A stretch of 64,000 nt of DNA from Cyclobacterium amurskyense. GTDB taxonomy: Bacteria; Bacteroidota; Bacteroidia; Cytophagales; Cyclobacteriaceae. Shown here in pieces: positions 45,646 through 54,473 of the stretch. Made by a program: the position numbers and the translations under genes. How positions within the stretch are numbered: the stretch's first letter is position 1; each line of letters starts with the position of its first letter. Where the stretch lies: the NCBI RefSeq assembly GCF_001050135.1, contig NZ_CP012040.1, forward strand, positions 3,073,001 through 3,137,000, read 5' to 3'. The notes under the pieces were generated by a model. The model searched no databases. It was not told the origin of the DNA and saw only the letters and a list, made by a program, of their open reading frames with translations.

Positions 45646-47007
45646 ATGGGGAAATATCCAATAAGACTTTTATATATACTATTATTTTTGATTTGGTCTC
45701 CTTTGAGTTACTCTCAGGTCACTACCATTCATCGAAACCCTGAGATTCTTAGGATGGCCAATCAAGTTTCTTCAGATAGTTTGAAGGAATATCTTTATGG
45801 TCTCCTGGCATTTGGAACACGGCATTCACTTAGTCAGGACTCCGAGGAAAGGGGAATAGAAGCTGCAAGGCAATATGTTTTGAGGAAGTTTCGCTCATTT
45901 GAACCGCTAGCGGAAGGCAGGCTTACATCAGAAATTGATTATTTCACCGTTGCTGCGGATGGGAAAAGAGTAGCTCAGAAAACCAGAATGGGTAATGTCA
46001 TGGCGACACTCAAAGGTAGCGATCCAAAAGATGACAGAGTCTTTGTGGTCAGTGGGCATATAGATAGCAGAGTTACTGACATTATGGACAGCGAAAGTGA
46101 TGCCCCTGGAGCCAATGATGATGGTTCGGGCGTGGTAGCATTGATAGAGATGGTAAGAATAATGTCGAGGAAATCCTTTCCTGCTACCATCGTTTTTGTA
46201 GCTGTTTCAGGAGAGGAACAAGGCTTGATTGGTGCTACGCATTTAGCAAAAAGAGCCAAAGAAGAGCAATGGAACCTTGTGGCAATGATTAACAATGATA
46301 TGATTGGTAATAGCAGGTCCAGTGGAACAGAAATACGAGACAATACCAAACTTAGGGTCTTTAGTGAAGGTGTTCCACTGTTTGAAACTGATAAGATGGC
46401 CACCTTAAGGAGACAAACGAACGCTGAAAATGACAGCAAGTCGAGGCAACTTGCAAGGTATATTAAAGAGGTAGGTGAACGGTATGTGGATCATCTTGAA
46501 ATCAAATTATTGTACCGGAACGATCGTTTTTTAAGAGGAGGAGACCATACCCCTTTTTCAAGAGAAGGGTTTACAGCAGTGCGACTTTGCGAGATGAATG
46601 AAAATTACAATCAACAGCATCAGGATATTAGAATGGAGGAAGGGATAGCCTATGGTGATAAACCCGAACACATTGATTTCGAGTACCTGCGAAAAAATAC
46701 AGCTGTAAATTTGGTGGTTCTGGCTAGCTTGGCTAGGGCACCCTCCGTTCCACGAGAGGTGGGGATTGTGATAAGTGAACTCACCAATAGTTCCCGGCTT
46801 AAATGGAAGCCACCAGCATTTGGTGAGGCAGATGGCTACTATGTGTTAATCAGGGAAACCAGTTCGGCTATGTGGGAAAAGAAAATTTACACCCGGGACA
46901 GGTCCATCGAAATACCTTATTCAAAGGACAATTATTTTTTTGATGTTCAGGCAGTAAGCAAAGAGGGCGAAGAAAGCCTGGGTGTATTTCCGGCGCCTAT
47001 ACGTTAG
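45646..47007 (+). CDS. Secreted M28-family metallopeptidase
   Basis: This 453-residue protein has a signal peptide (1-23, ending SYSQ), a prodomain, and an M28 aminopeptidase-like domain: VSGHIDSRVTD (first His/Asp), GANDDGSGVVALIE (bridging Asp), VAVSGEEQGLIGA (catalytic Glu pair) and DHTPFSREGFTAVRL. The C-terminal 90 residues (from about 365) look like a fibronectin type III domain. It is likely a periplasmic or surface-linked zinc aminopeptidase. It starts 59 nt after the TIR-like gene but is of a different type, so I do not regard it as part of the same system. Confidence 0.88.
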   Translation: MGKYPIRLLYILLFLIWSPLSYSQVTTIHRNPEILRMANQVSSDSLKEYLYGLLAFGTRHSLSQDSEERGIEAARQYVLRKFRSFEPLAEGRLTSEIDYFTVAADGKRVAQKTRMGNVMATLKGSDPKDDRVFVVSGHIDSRVTDIMDSESDAPGANDDGSGVVALIEMVRIMSRKSFPATIVFVAVSGEEQGLIGATHLAKRAKEEQWNLVAMINNDMIGNSRSSGTEIRDNTKLRVFSEGVPLFETDKMATLRRQTNAENDSKSRQLARYIKEVGERYVDHLEIKLLYRNDRFLRGGDHTPFSREGFTAVRLCEMNENYNQQHQDIRMEEGIAYGDKPEHIDFEYLRKNTAVNLVVLASLARAPSVPREVGIVISELTNSSRLKWKPPAFGEADGYYVLIRETSSAMWEKKIYTRDRSIEIPYSKDNYFFDVQAVSKEGEESLGVFPAPIR

Positions 47008-47168
47008 TGAAGAAGTAGTAGGGGCGGAAATCGTATTTGTTCCACGGAAAGCACGACTGCTACATGTTTTCCTTTCTCAGCAGCCCTAAAAATGAGGTTG
47101 TAATGACGATTTAATCTGTCTGACCAGAAATATATAATACATGTTTAGCATTTTAACTTAAAGTCATA

Positions 47169-48725
47169 TCAATAGGCGAAATTCACCAAATGAGCTGCCG
47201 AAAATGTTTTAAACATCTTATTGAAATAGATACAGTATTCAGAAAAAATCCCCGGGTTATTGCAGTCTATTCCTGTGGATATAGCTAGGGCTACCATCTC
47301 TACAGGTACGGGGATGGTAGCGATTGCCATAAAAGTTTTTTCTTCAGTCATAAGCAAGGTTATGTATACATAGAGGCCGTATTGCAATCCATCCTGCCCC
47401 ATTAGGTATTCATTTCCTAGAGACAATATCCAAGCAATTTTTCGTCCGCCCTGATATTCATCCCAAACTGAGTAGTCGGTGTCAATTGTAAAACCACTTA
47501 CACCATAACGCATAGAAAAATTTTGATTGATGATCTGACCTACTGACATCAAAAGATCTTCGAAATTAGTCTGTGTGAAATCATTTTGTACACCATAAAA
47601 ATAAAGCTGCATGTCGTTATTATCTGGATTGATTACTTGAAAGGCTTCTTCAGCAGGGTTATAAGTGAGTGTCATTCCTTCTGGTACAGCTACTACCACC
47701 CCATTACTAATGTCTTCATAAATGTCAAATCGCATCGCATCATAATCCAACTGAATGTTCATGTCCAACTCAAACTCATCAGAAAGTTTAAGCAAATTTT
47801 CTGGATCGTCAGAAGATTCGATCATTTCAGTCAAAGACCTGTTTTTTGTAGGATAAAATTCAAAACCTATGGCATTGACGGGCGCAACGTTCGATGATTT
47901 GAAGTTAGATTCATATAAAATTAATTTTTCCGTTTCCAAAGAGGCAGGCTCAGTGCTGGGAGATGTAATTACTGCAGCAGCAGAAAAAAGTTGGGTAAGG
48001 TTCTCAAAGCCAATTGGTAGTGTGGTGTTGTTAGACTGCTCCAATTCTGTAAGATAGCTTGCAGGAATAATCCAGCTAACATTACTAGCTCCTTTTTCAA
48101 GCCCACCATCTCCAATTCCGATTAGTTGGCTCTTCGAGTCAAATACCGGTGCACCTGAAAAGCCAGGCAGCAGGCTTCCTTCAAGGTAAAGGATGTTGAG
48201 ATCAAGGGCTGGAAATCCAATTTTCGCCAGGGCATCTTTGTCCTTTTTTGGAATCAAATGGCTAAGTTTTTCAGGATCTACATATCCCTTTTTCATTTGC
48301 CTGGATGAACTTCCGGTTGCACCACCATTATAACCCAAGGCAAAAACATCTGTTCCAAATTCTATTTTTGAAGTGTTGAATTGATTTATGGGTATTACAC
48401 CAGAGGGTGGTGAAGGTTCTCCTTCCATCAGTTCCAGAAGTACGAGGTCTGCCTTTTGAAGCACTTTTTTTATTTTGGCTTTTCTCCATGCCTGTCCCTG
48501 GTATAAAATGCGGATATTACCTGTACGGCTCATTCCATGAAGAGAAGTAACAACCTGGTTTGGTGATTTCCAGACAAATCCTGTTAGCGCATTTGATGCA
48601 TTGTTGTTTGTAGAAACAATAACTTTTACTAATGAATTTTTTGCGTTGTCAGGATTAAATTGTCTGGCAAATCCTCCATAGGTAAGGAAGAAAATCAATA
48701 CAATGCACCAAAATAATTTATTCAT
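47169..48725 (-). CDS. Secreted trypsin-like serine protease
   Basis: This 518-residue protein has a signal peptide (1-21) and an N-terminal trypsin-like (S1/S46-like chymotrypsin fold) domain with H63 in VVTSLHGM, D93 in KADLVLLE and S190 in LLPGFSGAPVFD. The C-terminal half (about 230-518) is an unfamiliar beta-rich region without a known motif. Its start overlaps the end of the upstream membrane-protein gene by eight bases, so the two form a coupled pair. It converges with the M28 gene. It may be a periplasmic protease that senses or processes a membrane partner; that is inference. Confidence 0.75.
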   Translation of the reverse strand: MNKLFWCIVLIFFLTYGGFARQFNPDNAKNSLVKVIVSTNNNASNALTGFVWKSPNQVVTSLHGMSRTGNIRILYQGQAWRKAKIKKVLQKADLVLLELMEGEPSPPSGVIPINQFNTSKIEFGTDVFALGYNGGATGSSSRQMKKGYVDPEKLSHLIPKKDKDALAKIGFPALDLNILYLEGSLLPGFSGAPVFDSKSQLIGIGDGGLEKGASNVSWIIPASYLTELEQSNNTTLPIGFENLTQLFSAAAVITSPSTEPASLETEKLILYESNFKSSNVAPVNAIGFEFYPTKNRSLTEMIESSDDPENLLKLSDEFELDMNIQLDYDAMRFDIYEDISNGVVVAVPEGMTLTYNPAEEAFQVINPDNNDMQLYFYGVQNDFTQTNFEDLLMSVGQIINQNFSMRYGVSGFTIDTDYSVWDEYQGGRKIAWILSLGNEYLMGQDGLQYGLYVYITLLMTEEKTFMAIATIPVPVEMVALAISTGIDCNNPGIFSEYCIYFNKMFKTFSAAHLVNFAY

Positions 48726-49587
48726 GGTTGAAAATTTTAATCAAAGAATGAATTACCAATACTCTTTCATCGGGATTGAATTGGGTATTTAGCTTCTTTA
48801 TTATTTTAGACCAGGGGGCATTGGAGTTTTCAAAGGCTTCAGTCATTTCTTCCAGATTACTTTGTTGGTTAAGTTTGGTGATTTCTCCCTCAACCATGAT
48901 GGTTCTTCCATCCAATGTGCTGTTTTCACAAAATTCATCTCTAAGGATTAACAGTGCTTCTGCACCTGTTTTATCGGAAAGGTCTTTTTTGAAAAGAGAA
49001 GAAAGTTGAGCCCATATTCCTCCTGCTGTATTGAAGGTATTAAAAACCTCTGGGACAGGTGTTTCCGAACTTGCGTATACCAGAAAGTCACAAGCTTGGA
49101 TTTTTAACGCTGAGCTATAAAGCACGTTAGCTTGTCTTATGGCAGCGGTGGAGTCGGATTGTATAAAGCCGGTCACGAACCCTCGGGCCTCATTTTCGGT
49201 ATATCCTATATCCGTAAAAGTTTTCACTTTATCTGCCAAGCTAGGGGAGAATGGGTCATTGGCGCGTATATACAAGCCCAACAGAATACCGAGGACAGAG
49301 AATAAACCAAAGGCGCCAATTCGAAGACTTTTTATTGGGTCTAGGAACTTTTCGTTGAGTCCTACTAAAATAGCGAGTAATGAAGAGATAGTGCCAATCA
49401 CTCCGCTTACTACAGGGGATACAGACAGTCCAAGTAGCAATCCCAAAAATAGGCCTATACCCAAGCCATTAAAAATTGCAGCATAGCCTTGAAACCGATT
49501 TATTAGGTGATTTGCTTCCCCATCGGGTAATAAATCCTTTAAATGGCTTTTAGCAGAATTGGGGGCATCCGAATCTTTCTCTTCCAT
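48718..49587 (-). CDS. Membrane protein of unknown function coupled to the protease
   Basis: This 289-residue protein has two or three hydrophobic segments in the first 110 residues (GLGIGLFLGLLLGLSVSPVVSGVIG, ISSLLAILVGL and IGAFGLFSVLGILLGLYI), and a soluble domain of about 170 residues. That domain includes FVTGFIQSDSTAAIRQANVLYSSALKIQACDFLVYAS and many charged helices. I recognise no family. The coupling (eight-base overlap) to the protease suggests a shared function, for example a membrane anchor or regulator. Confidence 0.6.
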   Translation of the reverse strand: MEEKDSDAPNSAKSHLKDLLPDGEANHLINRFQGYAAIFNGLGIGLFLGLLLGLSVSPVVSGVIGTISSLLAILVGLNEKFLDPIKSLRIGAFGLFSVLGILLGLYIRANDPFSPSLADKVKTFTDIGYTENEARGFVTGFIQSDSTAAIRQANVLYSSALKIQACDFLVYASSETPVPEVFNTFNTAGGIWAQLSSLFKKDLSDKTGAEALLILRDEFCENSTLDGRTIMVEGEITKLNQQSNLEEMTEAFENSNAPWSKIIKKLNTQFNPDERVLVIHSLIKIFNHE

Positions 49588-50395
49588 TCAGTAAAGAGTT
49601 TAGTTTGTATATTGATTAGAGTAGAAAACGTGGTTTAAGCTAATACAATTTAATAAAAAATATGGAATGCAAATTAAAATAGTAAAATATTTCGTTTTAA
49701 ATAGTCTCATTTCTCTTGGTTTTTTTACTCCAAGTTTTAAAAAAGAAGATAAACATGTAAAGAATCAAGCTGGTAATCCTAAATTTAAACGATTAATTAT
49801 CGATTTACTCAAGAATATATGCTGTTGTAAAATTTAGCTTATAATCAATTGTTGTATGCTTACGGAGTGAGTCTAAAAGGATTTACTAGATGATATAATA
49901 TAGTAATGTTTCTCAGTATTTTTTTTAATATATAGAATTAATGAGGTAATTATAAGTCAATATTTTATTCATATCATTTCATGCATATTCCATAATTGTA
50001 AATCATAAAGGTTTGAATTGCTAGGGGTTAACTTAGTTGTTGGTTTAGTATTTAATCGAAGGGTGTTGAGGTTGTAGGAAGGGTAATTTCAAATTTTCTT
50101 TATTTACCATGAGGAGAAAATTATTTTAATAGTTAAAAATGGGTTTGTGGATGGTTTGGGTTTTAGAGAATTTAACATGCTTGTAGATGTAGGATGGTTG
50201 GTTTTTAGTTGTAATATAATGACATTACTTTTGTTTAGTCTTTGAACAGTTGCGGTATATTAGGTTAATTAGTTTAGGAAATTTTTAAATAATTTTATAT
50301 ATTCATATTGTATTTTTCAATTAATAGTGTTTTTTTAATTGATGGGCAGTATTTTTTATATGAAATATTTTATGTTAATCTAAGTTGATTTTAAT
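49588..50395. other. AT-rich intergenic region of 808 nt
   Basis: Very AT-rich. It holds one weak ORF of 56 codons (49667-49837), and otherwise no gene, repeat or promoter that I can support. Confidence 0.5.
49667..49837 (+). CDS. Possible small protein (56 residues)
   Basis: An ATG-to-TAG frame with a hydrophobic N-terminus (MQIKIVKYFVLNSLISLGFF), then a basic stretch, ending ICCCKI. It could be a small exported peptide, or just chance in AT-rich DNA. No homologue is known to me. Confidence 0.22.
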   Translation: MQIKIVKYFVLNSLISLGFFTPSFKKEDKHVKNQAGNPKFKRLIIDLLKNICCCKI

Positions 50396-51304
50396 ATGAG
50401 GTGTTCTTTAGTATTTCTGTTAGTGCTGATTAGTGGATATGGGATGAGTCAATCCACAGGTAACAAAATTGGATCAGATGGTAATATTGGTATTGGGACT
50501 ACTGATCCAAAAGTAAAGTTGGATGTTGTTGGGCAAACAAGATTAAGAGGTCTTTTAGAGATTAGGGGGGAAGAGTTTGCCCAATTTATTCAGGGAAAAG
50601 ATGCTGACAAACGAGGGGTTGCTATAGGTGTAAATGATTTTGGATTAAAAACCAGGTATAGGAAATGGGGAGGTGGTTCAAGAGCTTATAATCAGGTTTG
50701 GTATGATCAAGGTGGAAGTAATTTTTATTATGGCGGATCAACTACTCCAGTTTTTTCAATTTCGGATAAAGGAGCAGGGGTAGGCACTGGTGATATTAGT
50801 CATAAATTGACTGTGGCGGGTTCAGGGACATTCTTGGGAACCCATGCTAATTATACAGAGATTAATTCCAATAATTATGGTCAATACCTTCGTCAATATG
50901 GAAATGATGGTACTAGTGTGAGCTGGATAATAAGGGGGTATTCTAATAATAATTTGCAGGCGGAATTCAATAGTGGCGGAGTTTTAGTTAGGGGTAAGGT
51001 TCAGGCAGAAGAAGTAAACATTACGATGGGGAACTGGGCAGACCATGTTTTTGAGGAGGGCTATCCCTTAATGGATCTTGGGCAACTCGAATTATTTATT
51101 GCCGAAAATGGACATTTACCTGGTATTCCTGATGAAGGTAGTGTAAAGGATGAAGGGATTGATTTAGGTGAAATGAATACAAAATTGCTGGAAAAAATAG
51201 AAGAGCTTACACTCTATATTTTACATCAGGAAAAGCAAATTCAGGAACTTTTAAAATTAAAAGATGATGTTGATAAATTGAATGCGGTAATTTCTAGCCA
51301 TTAG
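50396..51304 (+). CDS. Tail-fibre-like secreted protein with coiled-coil C-terminus
   Basis: This 302-residue protein has a signal peptide (1-18) and starts with NIGIGTTDPKVKLDVVG, the phage-tail-fibre-like module common in Bacteroidota surface proteins. The middle is Gly/Asn/Ser-rich. The C-terminal part (about 210-300) reads WADHVFEEGYPLMDLGQLELFIAENGHLPGIPDEGSV, DLGEMNTKLLEKIEELTLYILHQEKQ, a conserved module that resembles an intramolecular chaperone (peptidase S74-like) and a coiled-coil trimer. It is often found in Bacteroidota proteins without known function. No other phage gene is near, so I do not call it prophage. Confidence 0.75.
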   Translation: MRCSLVFLLVLISGYGMSQSTGNKIGSDGNIGIGTTDPKVKLDVVGQTRLRGLLEIRGEEFAQFIQGKDADKRGVAIGVNDFGLKTRYRKWGGGSRAYNQVWYDQGGSNFYYGGSTTPVFSISDKGAGVGTGDISHKLTVAGSGTFLGTHANYTEINSNNYGQYLRQYGNDGTSVSWIIRGYSNNNLQAEFNSGGVLVRGKVQAEEVNITMGNWADHVFEEGYPLMDLGQLELFIAENGHLPGIPDEGSVKDEGIDLGEMNTKLLEKIEELTLYILHQEKQIQELLKLKDDVDKLNAVISSH

Positions 51305-51793
51305 CATCAGATTTCCAGGAAAGTACAAGCCTAAATTATGCAGTAAAGCTTAGGCGTAATATTGTTAAAACCCAATTAACAGTTTAATTTTCAGACAAAA
51401 ACCTTTGAATGCAAGCAGGTAAGAGGGTATTTTTTATCTATTCTCATGGTAAATTTAGTAAGAGGAAGACAGCCTGTGAAATATTAATTCACAAATGATT
51501 TCATTAAATAGTTTTGTTTAACCCGGATTATGTAATAGAATGTCTATTGCATAATCCGGGTTAAACAAGCTATTCTCAATATTTTTTGGTGTTTTGAATT
51601 TCAATGAATTATGGTTCAGAATAATTAATCCTTTTCCTTAAAGTCACTGTTATTTATTAAATAATTTTTAGATTAGTAAATTGGATTCCTTTTCAGGATA
51701 GTGAAAAACCCTGTGTTACAATAAAAGTCATTTTACAGATACTGTATCCTGCTAGAGTAGTCGGTATTTAAGCTAAAAAAATCGTTTGTAGTT
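51305..51793. other. Intergenic region of 489 nt with repeat copy D
   Basis: Contains GCCTAA/TTAGGC arms (51329-51334 with 51350-51355), and the palindromic repeat copy D at 51516-51566. Nothing else can be supported. Confidence 0.55.
51516..51566. repeat. Interspersed repeat, short palindromic form, copy D
   Basis: A 51-nt element begins GTTTAACCCGGATTATG and ends CATAATCCGGGTTAAAC, a perfect 17-bp inverted repeat, with the centre nearly self-complementary. The ends are the same as those of the long repeats A-C. Confidence 0.85.
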
Positions 51794-52765
51794 ATGTTTT
51801 TAAAATCTTTATTAATAATGGCATTGACCATAATGTCACAGTACGCTCATGCAACTATAGCAAAGGACAAGATAAAGGTTCTTATCATAGATGGGCAAAA
51901 TAACCATTCAGATTGGCCTAAAACTAGCTTAATGATGAAAAGCCAGTTGGAAGAAACAGGACTTTTTGAAGTGAAGATTCAACGGACCAAATATACTTGG
52001 AATGGTGAAGAGAACAGTAGTTTTTTGAGCTTGGCAGATGTGGGAGAAACGGAAGATTTGAAAGAACCAAAGACAGACCCGGATTTTAGTCCAGATTTTA
52101 AGGCGTATGATGTAATCGTTTCTAATTTTGGTTGGAAAGCTGCCCCATGGCCGGTAGAAACGATGAGAAATTTTGAACAATTTGTTCAATCGGGGGGTGG
52201 GTTTGTAAGTGTTCACGCAGCAGATAATTCTTTTCCGGAATGGTTGGCATACAACCAGATGATAGGAATTGGTGGCTGGGGAGGCCGCAATGAAAAGGAT
52301 GGACCCTATGTTTATTATAATGCAGAAGGAAAATTAGTAAAGGACAATAGTCCTGGATCTGCGGGTTCGCATGGAGCAAAAAACAACTTTACCATTCATA
52401 TTCGGACCGAAAAACATCCTATCACAGCGGGAATGCCAGATACCTGGGTATCTGCAAAAGACGAATGCTATGCCAGATTAAGAGGACCTGCGGAAAATAT
52501 GACCATCTTAGCCACAGGAGAAGATTTGACTAATAAAAATAGAGATGGAAGGCATGAACCTGTGTTAATGGTGATTGATTATGGAAAAGGAAGGGTTTTT
52601 CATACCACTTTGGGGCATGATCAGGGGTCTCTTGAGGGAGTTGGCTTTATTAGTTCATTTACTAGAGGAGTAGAATGGGCAGCCACAGGAAAAGTGACCT
52701 TACCAATCCCGAAAGATTTCCCTACTAAGGATGAATCCAAATCGAGACCTTTTACTTTTAATTAA
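51794..52765 (+). CDS. ThuA-domain protein (secreted)
   Basis: This 323-residue protein has a signal peptide (1-20) and a ThuA/trehalose-utilisation fold: KVLIIDGQNNHSDWP at the start, FEQFVQSGGGFVSVHAADNSF, and GKGRVFHTTLGHDQGSL near the end. ThuA is related to class I glutamine amidotransferase-like folds, and occurs widely in polysaccharide and sugar-acid clusters of Bacteroidota and Planctomycetes. Its reaction is not firmly known. It lies directly before two sulfatases on the same strand, which suggests a joint role in breaking down a sulfated glycan. Confidence 0.9.
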   Translation: MFLKSLLIMALTIMSQYAHATIAKDKIKVLIIDGQNNHSDWPKTSLMMKSQLEETGLFEVKIQRTKYTWNGEENSSFLSLADVGETEDLKEPKTDPDFSPDFKAYDVIVSNFGWKAAPWPVETMRNFEQFVQSGGGFVSVHAADNSFPEWLAYNQMIGIGGWGGRNEKDGPYVYYNAEGKLVKDNSPGSAGSHGAKNNFTIHIRTEKHPITAGMPDTWVSAKDECYARLRGPAENMTILATGEDLTNKNRDGRHEPVLMVIDYGKGRVFHTTLGHDQGSLEGVGFISSFTRGVEWAATGKVTLPIPKDFPTKDESKSRPFTFN

Positions 52766-52958
52766 GGTTTCTATTGATAAATGTAGAAGAGCTTATGCTG
52801 CCTACGTTTTAAGGGAACTCTAAAATTGATGCAAAAATTTCTGAGATCTTTATTTTAGGGGGCACGAAAAAGGTGTGTTAAATGCAATGAAGATTGGATG
52901 GAGAATAAATAACTCCTTTTAATTAACGATAAATCCGTTCACAATAACCATTAGAAAA

Positions 52959-54473
52959 ATGAGAATTTCCAATTTCTGTATGTTCTTGCTAAGCTTGAAC
53001 TTGCTCAGTTGTGCACCAGATAAAATTCAACAGGAGGATGATGTGCAAAAACCAAACATCTTATTTGTTTTTGCCGATGACATGACCTTTACAGTTTTGG
53101 ATGAGCTCGAAAAAAATGATGTGCATACACCCAATCTGGACAAATTAATTTCTGAGGGCACTTCTTTTACCAAAGCATACAATATGGGGAGTTGGTCTGG
53201 TGCAGTATGTACAGCTTCCAGAAGTATGATGATTTCAGGTAGAAGCGTTTGGAATGCCTTTGCTATAAAGGAAGAGTGGAGAAAAGGTGAAAACACAAAT
53301 TTGACTTTACCTCAACTTCTTAAAGAGTCCGGATATGAAACCTATATGACTGGCAAGTGGCATGTGGATGTTCCTGCTTCTGATATATTTGACCATACGG
53401 TTAATATTCGGGGAGGAATGCCCAAGGATACATGGGCTGGAAGCAATATGGGAGCGAAATTTGACTCAATAAAGAAAATAGAAGGTGATCTAGGGACAAT
53501 CATGCCCAAAGGCTATAACAGACCACTTGTTGGAGAAAATGATGACTGGTCGCCAACTGATCGCTCTCTAGGAGGTTTTTGGGAAGGTGGTACGCATTGG
53601 AGTGAGGTGCTGAGAGACGATGCCAAATCTTTCCTAGGAAGTGCAGCAAAAAAGGATAACCCATTTTTCATGTATTTGGCCTTCAATGCTGTACATGACC
53701 CCCGGCAATCTCCTGGTAGTTTTTTGGATTTGTATGTATTAGATGATATAAAAGTTCCAAAGAGCTTTCTACCTGTTTATCCCTATAAAGAAGCCATAGG
53801 TAATGGGCCTGAACTTAGAGATGAAGCTTTGGCTCCTTTTCCACGGACTCCCTATGCGATCAAAAAACATTTGCAAGAGTATTATGCGATAATTTCTCAT
53901 ATGGACCATCAAATTGGAGAAATCTTTGAAGAATTAGATAGGAAAGGTCTTCGGGAAAATACCTATATCATCTTTACGGCAGATCATGGACTTGCCATGG
54001 GGAAACATGGGTTATTGGGAAAACAGACGATGTTCGATCATAGTATGGGGGCTCCTTTTATTATATCAGGACCAGGTATACCAAAAGGGAAAAAGCTAAA
54101 TCAGGACATTTATATACAAGATGCCATGGCTACAATTTTGGAAATCGCAGGGGTAGATAAACCTGACTACGTTGAGTTTGAAAGCCTTTTGGCTTTAATA
54201 AATGGTGATAAGGACTTGATTCGAGAGGATATATATGGTGCTTATTTGAATAATCAGCGAATGATCAAAAAAGGTGGTTTTAAACTAACCGTTTATCCAA
54301 ATGCCAAGAAATTGCTTTTATTCGATATGGAAAATGATCCTTTAGAAATGAATGATTTAGCAGATCAGCCTCAATATAAGGAGTTGAGAAAAAGTTTGTT
54401 TGCAGCACTCCAAAAACAACAGGGGCAATTAAATGATAAGTTGACATTAAATGAAATGGATTATGTCTTTTAA
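52959..54473 (+). CDS. Sulfatase lipoprotein (S1 type)
   Basis: This 504-residue arylsulfatase-like enzyme has a lipobox LLSC with Cys18. The metal Asp pair is in FVFADDMTF and the formylglycine site is C84-T-A-S-R88 (CxAxR). Further family parts are TYMTGKWHVD, FFMYLAFNAVHDP, FTADHGLAMGKHG. It would be anchored to a membrane and remove sulfate from a glycan. Its last bases overlap the start of the next sulfatase gene by 23 nt. The substrate cannot be deduced. Confidence 0.92.
   Translation: MRISNFCMFLLSLNLLSCAPDKIQQEDDVQKPNILFVFADDMTFTVLDELEKNDVHTPNLDKLISEGTSFTKAYNMGSWSGAVCTASRSMMISGRSVWNAFAIKEEWRKGENTNLTLPQLLKESGYETYMTGKWHVDVPASDIFDHTVNIRGGMPKDTWAGSNMGAKFDSIKKIEGDLGTIMPKGYNRPLVGENDDWSPTDRSLGGFWEGGTHWSEVLRDDAKSFLGSAAKKDNPFFMYLAFNAVHDPRQSPGSFLDLYVLDDIKVPKSFLPVYPYKEAIGNGPELRDEALAPFPRTPYAIKKHLQEYYAIISHMDHQIGEIFEELDRKGLRENTYIIFTADHGLAMGKHGLLGKQTMFDHSMGAPFIISGPGIPKGKKLNQDIYIQDAMATILEIAGVDKPDYVEFESLLALINGDKDLIREDIYGAYLNNQRMIKKGGFKLTVYPNAKKLLLFDMENDPLEMNDLADQPQYKELRKSLFAALQKQQGQLNDKLTLNEMDYVF

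Noticed and set aside
50396..51304. Prophage remnant from the tail-fibre-like protein
   Set aside because: No other phage gene, integrase or attachment site is near, and such modules are common in ordinary Bacteroidota surface proteins.
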